Part shown: piece after piece, positions 8,925 to 17,629 of the stretch | Layout of the letters: each line of letters begins with the position of its first letter | Numbering within the stretch: the stretch's first letter is position 1 | Origin: Curtobacterium herbarum | Lineage (GTDB): Bacteria > Actinomycetota > Actinomycetes > Actinomycetales > Microbacteriaceae | Direction: 5' to 3' | NCBI RefSeq assembly: GCF_016907335.1 | Contig: NZ_JAFBBT010000001.1 | Coordinates: forward strand, 3,038,001-3,102,000 | DNA: 64,000 nucleotides | The notes under the pieces: model-generated | What the model saw: only the letters and a program-made list of their open reading frames with translations | Database searches by the model: none | Told to the model about the DNA's origin: nothing | Position numbers and translations under genes: made by a program

Positions 8925-10103
8925 TCAGAGCGCGTTCGCCCGCGCGACCGAGCCGTACCAGTGCGCCGACGGCTTCGGCGTGCGCTCGAACGTCTCGCGG
9001 TCCCACGCGACGAGACCGAAGGTGGGCCGGAAACCGGAGGCCCACTCGTAGTTGTCGAGCAGCGACCAGTGCTGGTAGCCGAGGACGTCGATGCCGTCCT
9101 CGATGCAGCGGTGGATGCCCTCGAGCGCGCCCTGCGTGTAGGCGATCCGGCGGGTGTCATCGGCGGTGGCGATGCCGTTCTCGGTGACCATGACCGGCAC
9201 GTGGCCGGACAGCTCCCACGCGCTGCGGATGCCGTCGGCCGCCGCCTCCGGGTAGAACTCCCAGCCGGTGAGCGTCGTCTCGACGTCGTCCGCGACGGGC
9301 AGCGGGCCGTCGGTGCCGATGAAGGTGCGCGTGTAGGCCTGGACCCCGACGAAGTCGTCGCCCGCGGACTGCTCGAGGTACCAGTCGTCGCGCGGGTAGC
9401 CGTACTCGCGGAGCATCTCGGCGGAGCCCGGCTGGTCGGTCGGCTTGAACGCCTGGGTCGCGATGGTCCACCCGGACTGGAGGCCCGACACCTGTCCCAG
9501 GACCTCGCGCGACCGCGTGTGGCTGGCCAGCAGGGCGTCGGCGACCTGCAGGTCCGGGTTCGGCAGGCCGTAGGCGACGAGGTTCGCCGCGTCCTCACCA
9601 CCGGCGAGCATGGCCGCGATGTTCGGCTCGTTGATCGTGCACACGTACCGGACGCCGTCCTGGACGACGGGGAGCGCGGCCTCGGTGTAGCGGGCGAACA
9701 GGTCGGCGGCGTCGGGTGCCCGCCAGAAGCCGTCGCGTTCGAACCAGCGCGGCACCGTGAAGTGCATGAGGGTGACGATCGGCTCGATGCCGAACTCGTG
9801 GCAGGCCTCGACCATGCGGCGGTAGTGGTCGACCTCGGCGCGGCTGACGAACCCGCGCTCGGGCTCGATGCGGGACCACTCGATGCTGAACCGGTAGGAG
9901 TTCAGCCCGAGGTCGGCCGCGATCCGGATGTCCTCGCGGTAGCGGTGGTAGCTGTCGGCCGCGTCGCCGGAGGGTTCGACGATCGTGGTGTCCGGTTCGT
10001 GCTCGTGCACCCACCAGTTGCTGTTGACGTTGTTGCCCTCGATCTGGTGGGCGGCCGTGGCGGCGCCCCAGAGGAAGCCGTCGGGGAAGTGCAGCGAAGT
10101 GAT
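8925..10103 (-). CDS. GH1 beta-glucosidase, apparently with a non-canonical ATC start
   Basis: A family 1 glycosidase of about 392 residues. The acid/base site is in CTINEPNIAA and the nucleophile in MVTENGIA; SFRPTFGLV-type and WSLLDNYEW blocks follow. The conserved N-terminal block FPDGFLWGAATAAHQIEGN, which holds the substrate-binding Gln-His, is read only upstream of the first ATG/GTG of the frame (GTG at 10010). Between that block and the in-frame stop at 10131-10133 there is no ATG, GTG or TTG. GAAAGG lies 7 nt before an ATC at 10103, which would give a normal-looking N-terminus (MTSLHFPDG). It should cleave beta-glucosides taken up by the ABC importer encoded upstream in the same operon. 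Mutation of an original ATG is the alternative reading. Confidence 0.85.
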   Translation of the reverse strand: MTSLHFPDGFLWGAATAAHQIEGNNVNSNWWVHEHEPDTTIVEPSGDAADSYHRYREDIRIAADLGLNSYRFSIEWSRIEPERGFVSRAEVDHYRRMVEACHEFGIEPIVTLMHFTVPRWFERDGFWRAPDAADLFARYTEAALPVVQDGVRYVCTINEPNIAAMLAGGEDAANLVAYGLPNPDLQVADALLASHTRSREVLGQVSGLQSGWTIATQAFKPTDQPGSAEMLREYGYPRDDWYLEQSAGDDFVGVQAYTRTFIGTDGPLPVADDVETTLTGWEFYPEAAADGIRSAWELSGHVPVMVTENGIATADDTRRIAYTQGALEGIHRCIEDGIDVLGYQHWSLLDNYEWASGFRPTFGLVAWDRETFERTPKPSAHWYGSVARANAL

Positions 10104-10130
10104 GATGGTGCCTTTCAGTGTGCGGACGAG

Positions 10131-10174
10131 TCAGTGCTTGCTGGCGTCAGTGCTTGCTGGCGTCAGTGCTTGCT
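10131..10174. repeat. Three tandem copies of a 16-bp unit at the end of the hydrolase gene
   Basis: TCAGTGCTTGCTGGCG occurs at 10131-10146 and 10147-10162, and its first 12 bases again at 10163-10174. The last copy is the 3' end of the hydrolase gene (codons for Ser-Lys-His-stop), so the gene's end has been duplicated twice into the short gap before the GH1 gene. Confidence 0.9.
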
Positions 10175-11035
10175 CAAGAACCGGTCGAAGACCTCGACGG
10201 TCCCCTGCGGGTTCTCGATCTGGGGGCCGTGCCAGCTCTCCGGGATCACGACGTACTCGGCGCCGGTGTCCTCGGCCATGGTCCGCTGCCACGGGATCGG
10301 CCAGGCGCCGTCCCACTCCCCGTGCGTGACGAGGACGGGCAGCCCGGTGGCGCGGAGTTCGGCGGAGCTGTCGGTGTGGTCCTCGAGGATGTGGCCGCCG
10401 GCGACGATGCTCAGGGGGCTCGTGGCGTCGAAGCGCTCGCGGACCATGCGGACGTCGTCGGGGAGCTCCTCGTCGGGGCGGTACGCCCACAGCGGGTTCG
10501 TGGCGTCGAACAGCGTGCGGTTGTTGCCCGCCGTGTCGTGCATGATCGTCAGCTCCGCGACCTTGCGGTACGGCCAGCCGTACGGGCCGGAGCAGAACTG
10601 CACGACGTCACGGAACGCGGTCGGGTCCTGGATCGCGGCGGCGCGGACGATCACGCCACCGAGCGAGTGCCCGACCAGGTGCACGGGAGCGCCGTCGTCG
10701 AGCAGTCGGGCGACCCGGACGACGTCGGCGGCCTCTTCCTCCAAGGCGTAGTCCCGGGGTTCGGTCGGCGCCGCCGAGTCGGCCTGGCCGCGACGGCTGA
10801 TCGCGACCGCGGTCCAGCCGGCGTCCCGGAGGAGCGGCATGAACGTGCGCCAGTCCTCCTTCGAGCCGGTGTACCCGGGGACGACGAGGACCGTGCCCTT
10901 CGACGGCCCCGACGGGACGACGCGGTACGCCGTGAGCCGGCCGACGGGCAGGTCGATGCCGACGACGTCGACGCCCTCGGGGGTGGGCAGGTGGCCGAAC
11001 GGCGGGACGGTGGGGAACGCGTGCAGGTTCGTCAT
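10163..11035 (-). CDS. Alpha/beta-hydrolase
   Basis: A 290-residue serine hydrolase fold: oxyanion region VLVVPGYTGSKEDW near residue 55, nucleophile elbow GHSLGG near 130, acid residue in VTHGEWDG, and a catalytic His in PESWHGPQIE. The ATG at 11035 overlaps the ATPase stop (ATGA) and has GCAGGAG upstream. It sits between the importer ATPase and the GH1 enzyme, so it may remove ester groups from imported glycosides, but that role is inferred from position alone. No signal peptide, so it acts in the cytoplasm. Confidence 0.8.
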   Translation of the reverse strand: MTNLHAFPTVPPFGHLPTPEGVDVVGIDLPVGRLTAYRVVPSGPSKGTVLVVPGYTGSKEDWRTFMPLLRDAGWTAVAISRRGQADSAAPTEPRDYALEEEAADVVRVARLLDDGAPVHLVGHSLGGVIVRAAAIQDPTAFRDVVQFCSGPYGWPYRKVAELTIMHDTAGNNRTLFDATNPLWAYRPDEELPDDVRMVRERFDATSPLSIVAGGHILEDHTDSSAELRATGLPVLVTHGEWDGAWPIPWQRTMAEDTGAEYVVIPESWHGPQIENPQGTVEVFDRFLSKH

Positions 11036-12822
11036 GCCGACAGTCTCCTGCGGGGGTTCGGCACGGCGTCCAGCAGCGCGACCGTGTAGTCGTCCTGCGG
11101 GTGCTGCAGCACGTCGGCGGTCCGGCCGCGCTCCACCACGGCGCCGTCGTGGAGCACCATGATGTCGTCGGTGATGAGCCGGGCGCTCAACAGGTCGTGC
11201 GTGATGTAGAGGAGCGAGACGCCCCACTGCTCGCGCAGGTCCTCGAGGAGCGCGAGCACCCCGGCACGGAGCGTCACGTCGAGCATCGAGACCGGCTCGT
11301 CGGCGATGATCACCTGCGGATCGCTCGCGAGCGCCCGGGCGATCACCACGCGCTGCCGCTGCCCGCCGGAGAGCTGGTGCGGGAGCTTCTGCGCGAACTG
11401 CTCCACGGGCGTCAGGCCCACGGTCTCGAGGAGCTCGAGCACACGGCGTCGGGCATCGCGTCCGCGGAGCCCGGTGTAGTTCACGACCGGACGGGTGAGC
11501 GTGTACTCGACCGTGTGCAACGGGTTGAGCGCCGAGTACGGGTCCTGGAACACCATCTGCACCTCGGAGCGCAGGTCACGCATGCCCCGGCGCCCGAGCT
11601 TCGCCACGTCGAGGTCACCGAACCGGACGCTGCCCGAGCTCGGCTTCTCGACGCCGGTGAGCAGCTTCGCGATGGTCGACTTGCCGGAGCCCGACTGGCC
11701 GACGAGCGCCAGGGACTGCCCCGGCTCGAGGGTGAACGACACGTCGCGGACGGCCCGCACTGGATCCTCGCCACGACGCGGCGCCGGGTACGTCTTCACG
11801 AGGTGGTCGACGACGATCGGGTTGCGGGCGGCACTGCGCTCCCGCGAGCCGACCGTGCTGAACGACGAGGTCGCCTGCTGTCGCTTCTCGCCGGCCTCGG
11901 CGCGGAGCGAGCGGTCCGGGAAGCCGGGGAGCGACACGACCGACGCACGCGGGTCGGCGTAGTGCGAGAGCAGCATCTGCGTGTACTCGTCCTGCGGGTC
12001 GCGCAGGATCTCGCGCGATCCGCCGTCCTCGACGATCCGGCCCTCGTGCATCACGAGGACGCGCTCGGTGGCCTCGAGCACGATGCCGAGGTCGTGGCTG
12101 ATGAGCACCGCGGTGAAGCCCTCGGCACGCTGCAGCTCGATGATCGTGTCCATCACCGCGTGCTGCACGAGGACGTCGAGCGCCGTGGTCGGCTCGTCGA
12201 ACACCATGAGCTGCGGTTCGAGGGACAGCGCCAGGGCGATCGACACGCGCTGCCGCATGCCGCCGGACAGCTCGCCCGGGAACCGCGCCAGCATCGAGTC
12301 GGGCAGCTTCACCTTGCCGACGAGCTCCCGCATCCGGCTGTCCCACCGCTCGCGCGGCACGTGGCCGTGGGCCTTGAAGACGTCGATGAAGTGGTTGCGG
12401 ATCGTCCGGACGGGGTTGAGCGCGTTCATGCCCGACTGCAGCACCATCGCGAAGCCGCCCTGGCGCTGCTGCCGGAGCTCCTCGTCGCCGAGGTCGCGGA
12501 TGTCCTTCCCCGCGAACACGATGCTGCCGCCGTTCGTCCGCGCCGGCGGCTTCTGCAGCCGGGTCAGCGCGTAGCCGAGCGTCGACTTGCCGGACCCGGA
12601 CTCGCCGACCAGGCCGACGAACTCGCCCTTCCGCAGGGAGAACGACACGTGGTCGACCGCCTGGACGGCGGTCTGCCCCGACGACTCGTAGACGACGGAC
12701 AGGTCGCGGACGTCGAGCAGGACGTCGGTCGCGGATCCGGTGGGACCGTCGGACGGGAGGACCGTGGCGGCGCCGGTGCGCGCCTCCAGTCCGTCCTGGG
12801 GTGCGGAACGTGAGCCGCTCAT
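11032..12822 (-). CDS. Fused double ATPase of a peptide/oligosaccharide ABC importer
   Basis: A 596-residue fusion of two ABC ATPase domains, equivalent to DppD plus DppF. Domain 1 has GESGSGKST (about 73-81), LSGGMRQRVSIA and FDEPTTALD. Domain 2 has GQSGSGKST, LSGGQRQRVVIA and ADEPVSMLD. Start ATG 12822 has AAGGAGG 8 nt upstream. It powers the two permeases encoded directly upstream. The family transports either peptides or oligosaccharides; linkage to a GH1 glucosidase and a LacI-type operator argues for glucosides here. Confidence 0.9.
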   Translation of the reverse strand: MSGSRSAPQDGLEARTGAATVLPSDGPTGSATDVLLDVRDLSVVYESSGQTAVQAVDHVSFSLRKGEFVGLVGESGSGKSTLGYALTRLQKPPARTNGGSIVFAGKDIRDLGDEELRQQRQGGFAMVLQSGMNALNPVRTIRNHFIDVFKAHGHVPRERWDSRMRELVGKVKLPDSMLARFPGELSGGMRQRVSIALALSLEPQLMVFDEPTTALDVLVQHAVMDTIIELQRAEGFTAVLISHDLGIVLEATERVLVMHEGRIVEDGGSREILRDPQDEYTQMLLSHYADPRASVVSLPGFPDRSLRAEAGEKRQQATSSFSTVGSRERSAARNPIVVDHLVKTYPAPRRGEDPVRAVRDVSFTLEPGQSLALVGQSGSGKSTIAKLLTGVEKPSSGSVRFGDLDVAKLGRRGMRDLRSEVQMVFQDPYSALNPLHTVEYTLTRPVVNYTGLRGRDARRRVLELLETVGLTPVEQFAQKLPHQLSGGQRQRVVIARALASDPQVIIADEPVSMLDVTLRAGVLALLEDLREQWGVSLLYITHDLLSARLITDDIMVLHDGAVVERGRTADVLQHPQDDYTVALLDAVPNPRRRLSA

Positions 12823-13751
12823 GCGGTCGCCTCCTTGCGCTTCGGGCGCGCGCCCTCGCGCAGCCGCGGGTTGGACACGGCGTCGACGCCGAAGTTGATG
12901 AGGGTCAGGCTCATCGCCAGGAGGGCGATGCAGAGACCCGGGGCGAACAGCAGGATCCACTGGCCGGTGAGCAGCGCGTTGGAGTTCTGCGCCCAGTAGA
13001 GGATCGTGCCCCAGCTGACGATCGAGGAGTCGCCGAGGCCCAGGAACTCCAGGCCGGCCTCCGCCAGGATCGCGCTCGTGGCGGCCCCGAAGAAGCTGCC
13101 GACGATCAGGCTGGTCATGTTCGGCAGGATCTCGCGGAAGACGATGCGGGTGGCACCCTCGCCGGAGAACTGCGCGGCCGTCACGAAGTCGCGACCACGG
13201 AGGGACTGCGTCTGGCTGCGCAGGACGCGGGCACCCCAGGCCCAGCCGGTGACGACGATCACCGCGATGATGACCGCGATGCCGCCGTTCTGCAGGTAGG
13301 CCGCGATGACGATCATGAGCGGCAGGCCCGGGATCACCAGGAACAGGTTCACGATGAAGCCGATGACCTCGGCGATCCAGCCGCGGACGTAGCCCCAGCT
13401 GAGGCCGATCGCGACGGCGACGAGCGTGGACAGGATGCCCGCGACCGCGCCGACCATCACCGAGATGCGGGCGCCGTAGATGATCTGGGACAGGACGTCC
13501 TCGCCGGCCGCGGTGGTGCCCATCCAGTGGTCAGGTGTCGCGTCGGCGGACCGGGCGAAGCCGTTCTGGCTGGCGCCGTACGGGGCGAGGAGCGGAGCCA
13601 GGATCGCCACGAGGACGAACACGGCGAGGATGACGATGCCGATCCGGGCCTTCGTGTTCGACCAGACGACGCCGAACTGGCGACCGGCGGACCGGAGCCT
13701 GGACGGGGCCTGCTGTTCGGGTTCTTGCGTGCGTACTGCGATCGTGGTCAT
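12819..13751 (-). CDS. ABC importer permease (DppC type)
   Basis: A 310-residue inner-membrane permease with about six helices and a long N-terminal cytoplasmic leader. The EAA-type coupling loop is in RGRDFVTAAQFSGEGATRIV, followed by ILPNMTSLIVGSF. Genes overlap by ATGA on both sides (ATG 13751 with the upstream permease stop; its own stop with the ATPase start). It forms a heterodimer with the other permease. Confidence 0.9.
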   Translation of the reverse strand: MTTIAVRTQEPEQQAPSRLRSAGRQFGVVWSNTKARIGIVILAVFVLVAILAPLLAPYGASQNGFARSADATPDHWMGTTAAGEDVLSQIIYGARISVMVGAVAGILSTLVAVAIGLSWGYVRGWIAEVIGFIVNLFLVIPGLPLMIVIAAYLQNGGIAVIIAVIVVTGWAWGARVLRSQTQSLRGRDFVTAAQFSGEGATRIVFREILPNMTSLIVGSFFGAATSAILAEAGLEFLGLGDSSIVSWGTILYWAQNSNALLTGQWILLFAPGLCIALLAMSLTLINFGVDAVSNPRLREGARPKRKEATA

Positions 13752-14728
13752 CGGCGCGTCCTCGGGTCCAGGACGCCGTACAGCACGTCCACGATGAAGT
13801 TGGCGATGAGCACCGACACGGTGATCATCAGGAAGAGTGCCTGCATCAGCGGGTAGTCCTGCCCGATGACGGCGTTGAACAGCAGGTAGCCGATGCCCGG
13901 GTAGCCGAACACCTGCTCGACGAGCACCGAGCCGCCGACCACACCACCGAGGGCCAGGCCGAAGCCGGTCAGGTTCGGCAGGATCGCGTTGCGGGCGGCG
14001 TAGCGGATCGCGACGGTACGACCGCGGAGGCCGTTCGCCTCGGCGAACGTGACGTAGTCGTCGCCGAGCGTGTTGATCATCGCGTTGCGCATGCCGATGA
14101 TCCAGCCGCCGAGGCTCGTCACCAGGATCGTGACCGCCGGCAGGACCGCGTGCTGCAGCGCGTCGGTCGTGAACGCCAGGTTCAGCCCGGGCGTGGTCGT
14201 CGCCGAGTACGCGCCGGTGGTCGGGAACCAGTGCAGGACGTAGCCGAGGAAGAACAGCAGGAGCAGGGCCGTCCAGAAGTACGGGAACGTCGACATGAAG
14301 CTCCCCGACAGGGTCGGGAGGGAGTCGAGCCAGGTCCCCCGCTTCCAGGCCGCAGCGATGCCGATCAGGGTGCCGAGGACGAACGCCAGGATGGTCACCA
14401 CGCCCACCAGGATCAGCGTGTACGGCAGGGCCTTGCCGACGAGGTCGCCGACGGGCTGCGGGTAGAACGTGTAGCTCGTCCCGAAGTCGAGGGTGATGAC
14501 CTGGTGCAGGTAGCTGACGTACTGGTCCCAGAGGTTGCCGGTCGGGACGCCGAGCTGCGCCTCGATGGCCTTGCGGGTGGCGTCGGTGACCGGGCCGTTC
14601 TGGCTGAGCTTCGCCAGGGCCGCGTCGCTCGGGCTGCCCGGCATGAGACGCGGCAGCACGAAGTTCAGCGTGACCGCGGCCCACAGCGTCAGGACGAAGA
14701 GCAGGAGTTTCTGCAGGATGTACTTCAC
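13748..14728 (-). CDS. ABC importer permease (DppB type)
   Basis: A 326-residue permease starting KYILQKLLLFVLTLWAAVTLNF, the typical DppB first helix, followed by the PGSP motif. The coupling loop is RNAMINTLGDDYVTFAEANG near residue 215. The GTG start at 14728 overlaps the binding-protein stop (GTGA). The frame is open far upstream but only inside the binding-protein gene. Confidence 0.9.
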   Translation of the reverse strand: MKYILQKLLLFVLTLWAAVTLNFVLPRLMPGSPSDAALAKLSQNGPVTDATRKAIEAQLGVPTGNLWDQYVSYLHQVITLDFGTSYTFYPQPVGDLVGKALPYTLILVGVVTILAFVLGTLIGIAAAWKRGTWLDSLPTLSGSFMSTFPYFWTALLLLFFLGYVLHWFPTTGAYSATTTPGLNLAFTTDALQHAVLPAVTILVTSLGGWIIGMRNAMINTLGDDYVTFAEANGLRGRTVAIRYAARNAILPNLTGFGLALGGVVGGSVLVEQVFGYPGIGYLLFNAVIGQDYPLMQALFLMITVSVLIANFIVDVLYGVLDPRTRR

Positions 14729-16428
14729 TTGCTCTGCTCGCTTTCGGCCGTGAGGATCGCCTGGCCCGCGGCGCTGTCGCGCAGCCGGAGCTTGGTGAAG
14801 ATGAGCAGCGGCGCGGAGTCGTAGTTCTGCGGGGCCATGTACGGGTCCTTCGCGCTCGGCCACCCGACGAACTTGCTGGTGTTGAACAGGCCCCAGAGCC
14901 CGCCGTGGTACATACCGATCACGGGCAGCTGTTCGTAGACGATGGTCTGCAGCTGGTCGAGGAGCTGCTGCTGGCGCGCGGTGTCGGTCGTCGCCTTGTA
15001 CTCGTCGAGCAGGCGTTGCGTCGCCGGGTCCCGGTACCGCTCGTAGTTGTTCACGGTGGGCTTGCCGACCGGCTGGTAGAACTCGGTCGACATCAGCGAG
15101 TTGAACGCCTGGTAGACGTCGCCGTTGCCCATGCCGCCCATCGCCATGTCGAAGTCGCCGTTGTTGATCGCCTGCTGGTAGCCGGCGGGCTGCGGTGCCT
15201 TGATGGTCACGGCGACGCCGATGGCGGTCAGGTCGCGGCGGACCTCCTGCGCGGCACGGAGCCAGTCCGCGTAGCCGTTCGCCGTGGTGATCGTGATCGC
15301 GAGCTGCTTGCCGTCCTTGACGATCTTGCCGCCCTGCTCGACCCAGCCGGACTTCGCGAACGCGGCCTTCGCAGCGGCGACGTCCTGCGTCACCATGCCC
15401 TTGTCGGGGATGTCCGGGTTCGCGTACCGCTCTTGGTTCGGCAGGATCAGGCCGGTCTGGGCCGCGGCGGTGAGGTTGCCCTCGGTGGCGGTCTCGGCGA
15501 TGTCGTCGCGGTCGAGGGCGAGCGAGATGCCCCGGCGGACGTTGACGTCGTCGTACGGTGCCTTCGTCAGGTTCGGGATGAGACCGATGACGCCCCCCGG
15601 CGGGAACCACCAGGTGTTGGTGCGGGACGCGGCGCCCCACGTGCCCTTGACGTCGGAGATGAACGAGTACGACCAGTCGTAGCCGCGGGTGACGGTGTCG
15701 AGCTGCGTGTTCGTCGCCGGCAGGATGAGGTGCTTGATCGCGATCTTGTCCGCCTGCCAGTACCGACGGTTCTTGTCCATCGAGTACTGCTGGTCGGTGT
15801 AGTTGCCGAGGACGAACGGGCCGGTGCCGACCGGGTTCGGGTCCCGCCACGTCGTCGGGTCCTTGACCTTCCCCCAGTGCTGCTCGCCGAGGATGTACGT
15901 CTGGCCGATGATCGTCAGGCTCGGGACGTCCTCGGACTTCAGGTGGAAGACGACGTGGTCGCCCTGCTGCTCGATGGTGTCGATGTGCTGCCAGGCACCC
16001 TTGACGTCCATCGCCGGGAACTTCTTCAGCAGGTCGAACGTGAAGACGACGTCCTTCGCGGTGAACGCGTCACCGTTCGACCACTCGACACCCCGGCGGA
16101 TCGTCATGTCGATCGTGCGGGCGTCCGGCTGCTCCCACGAGCTGGCGAGCCAGGGGTTCCGCTTGCCGTCGAGGGGGTTCACCTCGATGAGGGGCTCGTA
16201 CATCCACTTCGATGCCGTGCGGGCGTTCGTGATGTACGGGTTGAAGTTGCGGTCGAACAGCGGGTTGCCGTGGTCCGCGTTGATGAGCATCGTGTCCTTG
16301 CCGATGCTCGGGTCCGGCTGGGACCGGACCTGGATGCTGCAGCCGGTCGCCGTGATGGCCACGACCGCGATGCCGGCGAGGGCAGCGGCGAGGCGAGCGC
16401 GGCGAGTGCGCCGTGGGGGAAGCGTCAT
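14725..16428 (-). CDS. Family-5 solute-binding lipoprotein
   Basis: A 567-residue extracellular binding protein. The N-terminus is Arg-rich, followed by a hydrophobic stretch and a lipobox (ITATGCS, Cys about residue 30). The rest is the long DppA/OppA-type fold, with a family block around WEQPDARTIDMTIRRGVEWSN-type sequence near residue 100. It captures ligand at the outer membrane face and passes it to the two permeases. First gene of the operon; a promoter with an overlapping LacI-type operator lies 40-70 nt upstream. Glucoside ligand is inferred from the GH1 gene downstream. Confidence 0.88.
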   Translation of the reverse strand: MTLPPRRTRRARLAAALAGIAVVAITATGCSIQVRSQPDPSIGKDTMLINADHGNPLFDRNFNPYITNARTASKWMYEPLIEVNPLDGKRNPWLASSWEQPDARTIDMTIRRGVEWSNGDAFTAKDVVFTFDLLKKFPAMDVKGAWQHIDTIEQQGDHVVFHLKSEDVPSLTIIGQTYILGEQHWGKVKDPTTWRDPNPVGTGPFVLGNYTDQQYSMDKNRRYWQADKIAIKHLILPATNTQLDTVTRGYDWSYSFISDVKGTWGAASRTNTWWFPPGGVIGLIPNLTKAPYDDVNVRRGISLALDRDDIAETATEGNLTAAAQTGLILPNQERYANPDIPDKGMVTQDVAAAKAAFAKSGWVEQGGKIVKDGKQLAITITTANGYADWLRAAQEVRRDLTAIGVAVTIKAPQPAGYQQAINNGDFDMAMGGMGNGDVYQAFNSLMSTEFYQPVGKPTVNNYERYRDPATQRLLDEYKATTDTARQQQLLDQLQTIVYEQLPVIGMYHGGLWGLFNTSKFVGWPSAKDPYMAPQNYDSAPLLIFTKLRLRDSAAGQAILTAESEQSK

Positions 16429-16466
16429 TGCTCGGTCGACCTCCGTGTCGAGTGGGTACGAGGGTC

Positions 16467-16495
16467 AATGTATGCGCTTACATCGCCGTGCGCAA
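16467..16495 (-). promoter_or_regulatory. Promoter with LacI-type operator for the glucoside operon
   Basis: On the minus strand, -35 TTGCGC (16495-16490) and -10 TACATT (16472-16467) are 17 nt apart. The near-perfect palindrome ATGTAAGCGCATACAT (16483-16468) has the central CG and TGNNA arms of LacI-family operators and covers part of the spacer and most of the -10. Binding would block transcription. The likely repressor is the LacI-family gene ending at 17630. Confidence 0.65.
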
Positions 16496-16522
16496 GTCAT
16501 GGTGGCGTGGCTGTCGGCGACG

Positions 16523-17512
16523 CTAGATGTGGTGTCCAGGCAGGTTGTTGAGTCTGCTGATGGGTGGCGCTCCGATGGCGGAGTGGGTTCTGTGGTGATT
16601 GTAGAAGTGGAGCCAGCCGGGGAGTGCCGCTCGGCGTTCGGTCTCTGAGCTGTAGAAGCGGGCGTATGCCCAGCCCTCGCCGAGGGTGCGGTGGAACCGC
16701 TCGATCTTCCCGTTCGTCTGCGGCCGGTACGGGCGAGTTTTCTTCGGTGTGATCCCGAGCACGGAGCATGCGTCGGCCCAGGCGTGGGACGTGTAGGCGG
16801 ATCCGTTGTCGGAGAGCACCCGCTCGACCGTGACGCCGCGATCGGTGAACCAGGCAACAGCTCGTTGCAGGACACCGATCGCGGTGATCGCTTTCTCGTC
16901 GGTGTGGATCTCCGCGTAGGCGACGCGGGAGTGGTCGTCGATGACGGTGTGCACGAACGCCCGACCGATCAACGGTCCTCTGGTTGCTGATCGTGGTTTG
17001 TCCGGTGTCGCTGCCCGGTTCCGGTCGCCCTGCTGCCGCCCAACGAACCGCCAGCCACCACCGTCAGGGATGTTGCCGAACTTCGTCACGTCCACGTGGA
17101 TCATCGCACCGGGCTTGTCATGTTCGTAGCGGCGGATCGGCTCACCGGTGATCCGATCGATGTGTGACAGCCGGTTGATGCGGCACCGCACCAGGACCGC
17201 ATGCACCGTCGACGCCGGCAGGCCCAGCTCACCGCCGATCTGCACCGGCCCGAGGCGGCGCCGCCACCTCGCCTTCACGATCTGCTTGACCAGTTCCGGC
17301 GGCGTCTTCGCTGGTATCCGGTGCGGGCGGCTGGATCGATCCGTCATTCCCGCAGCACCCTCGGCTCGATACCGGGCAGCCCATTTCCGGGCTGTGACTG
17401 GAGACACCATGAACAGTTTCGCCGCCATGGTCGCGGGCCAACTGCCCTCGACGATCAGCTTCGCGAGGCGAAGACGGGCACGCGGGGTCAGCGCAGCGTT
17501 AGCGTGGGACAC
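16523..17512 (-). CDS. IS481-family transposase
   Basis: A 329-residue DDE transposase. GTG 17512 (SHANAALTPRARLRLA) is chosen because AGGAGG lies 6 nt upstream and family members start at this block; the open frame reaches 17611. An N-terminal helix-turn-helix (about residues 20-60) precedes the integrase core: IHVDVTKFG, VIDDHSRVAY and NGKIERFHRT supply the three acidic residues. The coding frame runs through the left terminal repeat and ends at a TAG that belongs to the duplicated target CTAG, not to the element itself. It catalyses movement of the element. Confidence 0.93.
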   Translation of the reverse strand: MSHANAALTPRARLRLAKLIVEGSWPATMAAKLFMVSPVTARKWAARYRAEGAAGMTDRSSRPHRIPAKTPPELVKQIVKARWRRRLGPVQIGGELGLPASTVHAVLVRCRINRLSHIDRITGEPIRRYEHDKPGAMIHVDVTKFGNIPDGGGWRFVGRQQGDRNRAATPDKPRSATRGPLIGRAFVHTVIDDHSRVAYAEIHTDEKAITAIGVLQRAVAWFTDRGVTVERVLSDNGSAYTSHAWADACSVLGITPKKTRPYRPQTNGKIERFHRTLGEGWAYARFYSSETERRAALPGWLHFYNHHRTHSAIGAPPISRLNNLPGHHI

Positions 17513-17628
17513 GAAGGCCTCCTGGTCGGTGAAGCGGTTCCTTAGACAGCTCCACTCCACCACCGGGAGGCCTTCTTCGATCAACGCGTCAACGACCGGC
17601 TGACGACACAACGTCCCTGGACATCACA
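16528..17628 (-). mobile_element. IS481-family insertion sequence, complete
   Basis: The element is 1101 bp. Its ends are imperfect inverted repeats: TGTGGTGTCCAGGCAGGTTG from 16528 inward and TGTGATGTCCAGGGACGTTG from 17628 inward on the other strand. The 6-bp GCTAGA flanks both ends (16522-16527 and 17629-17634) as a target duplication, matching the NCTAGN target known for IS481. The transposase gene is intact. It inserted exactly at the TAG stop codon of the LacI regulator, 33 nt upstream of the -35 box of the glucoside operon. No second copy is present in the window. Confidence 0.93.
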
Positions 17629-17629
17629 G

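Noticed and set aside
14905..16551. A 548-codon plus-strand frame opposite the binding-protein gene
   Set aside because: It is antisense to a clear lipoprotein gene, is almost all Val, Arg, Asp and Gly, and is an effect of high GC content.
16528..17628. IS481 element considered as one end of a composite transposon
   Set aside because: No second copy lies in the window and the element has its own target duplication, so it inserted alone.
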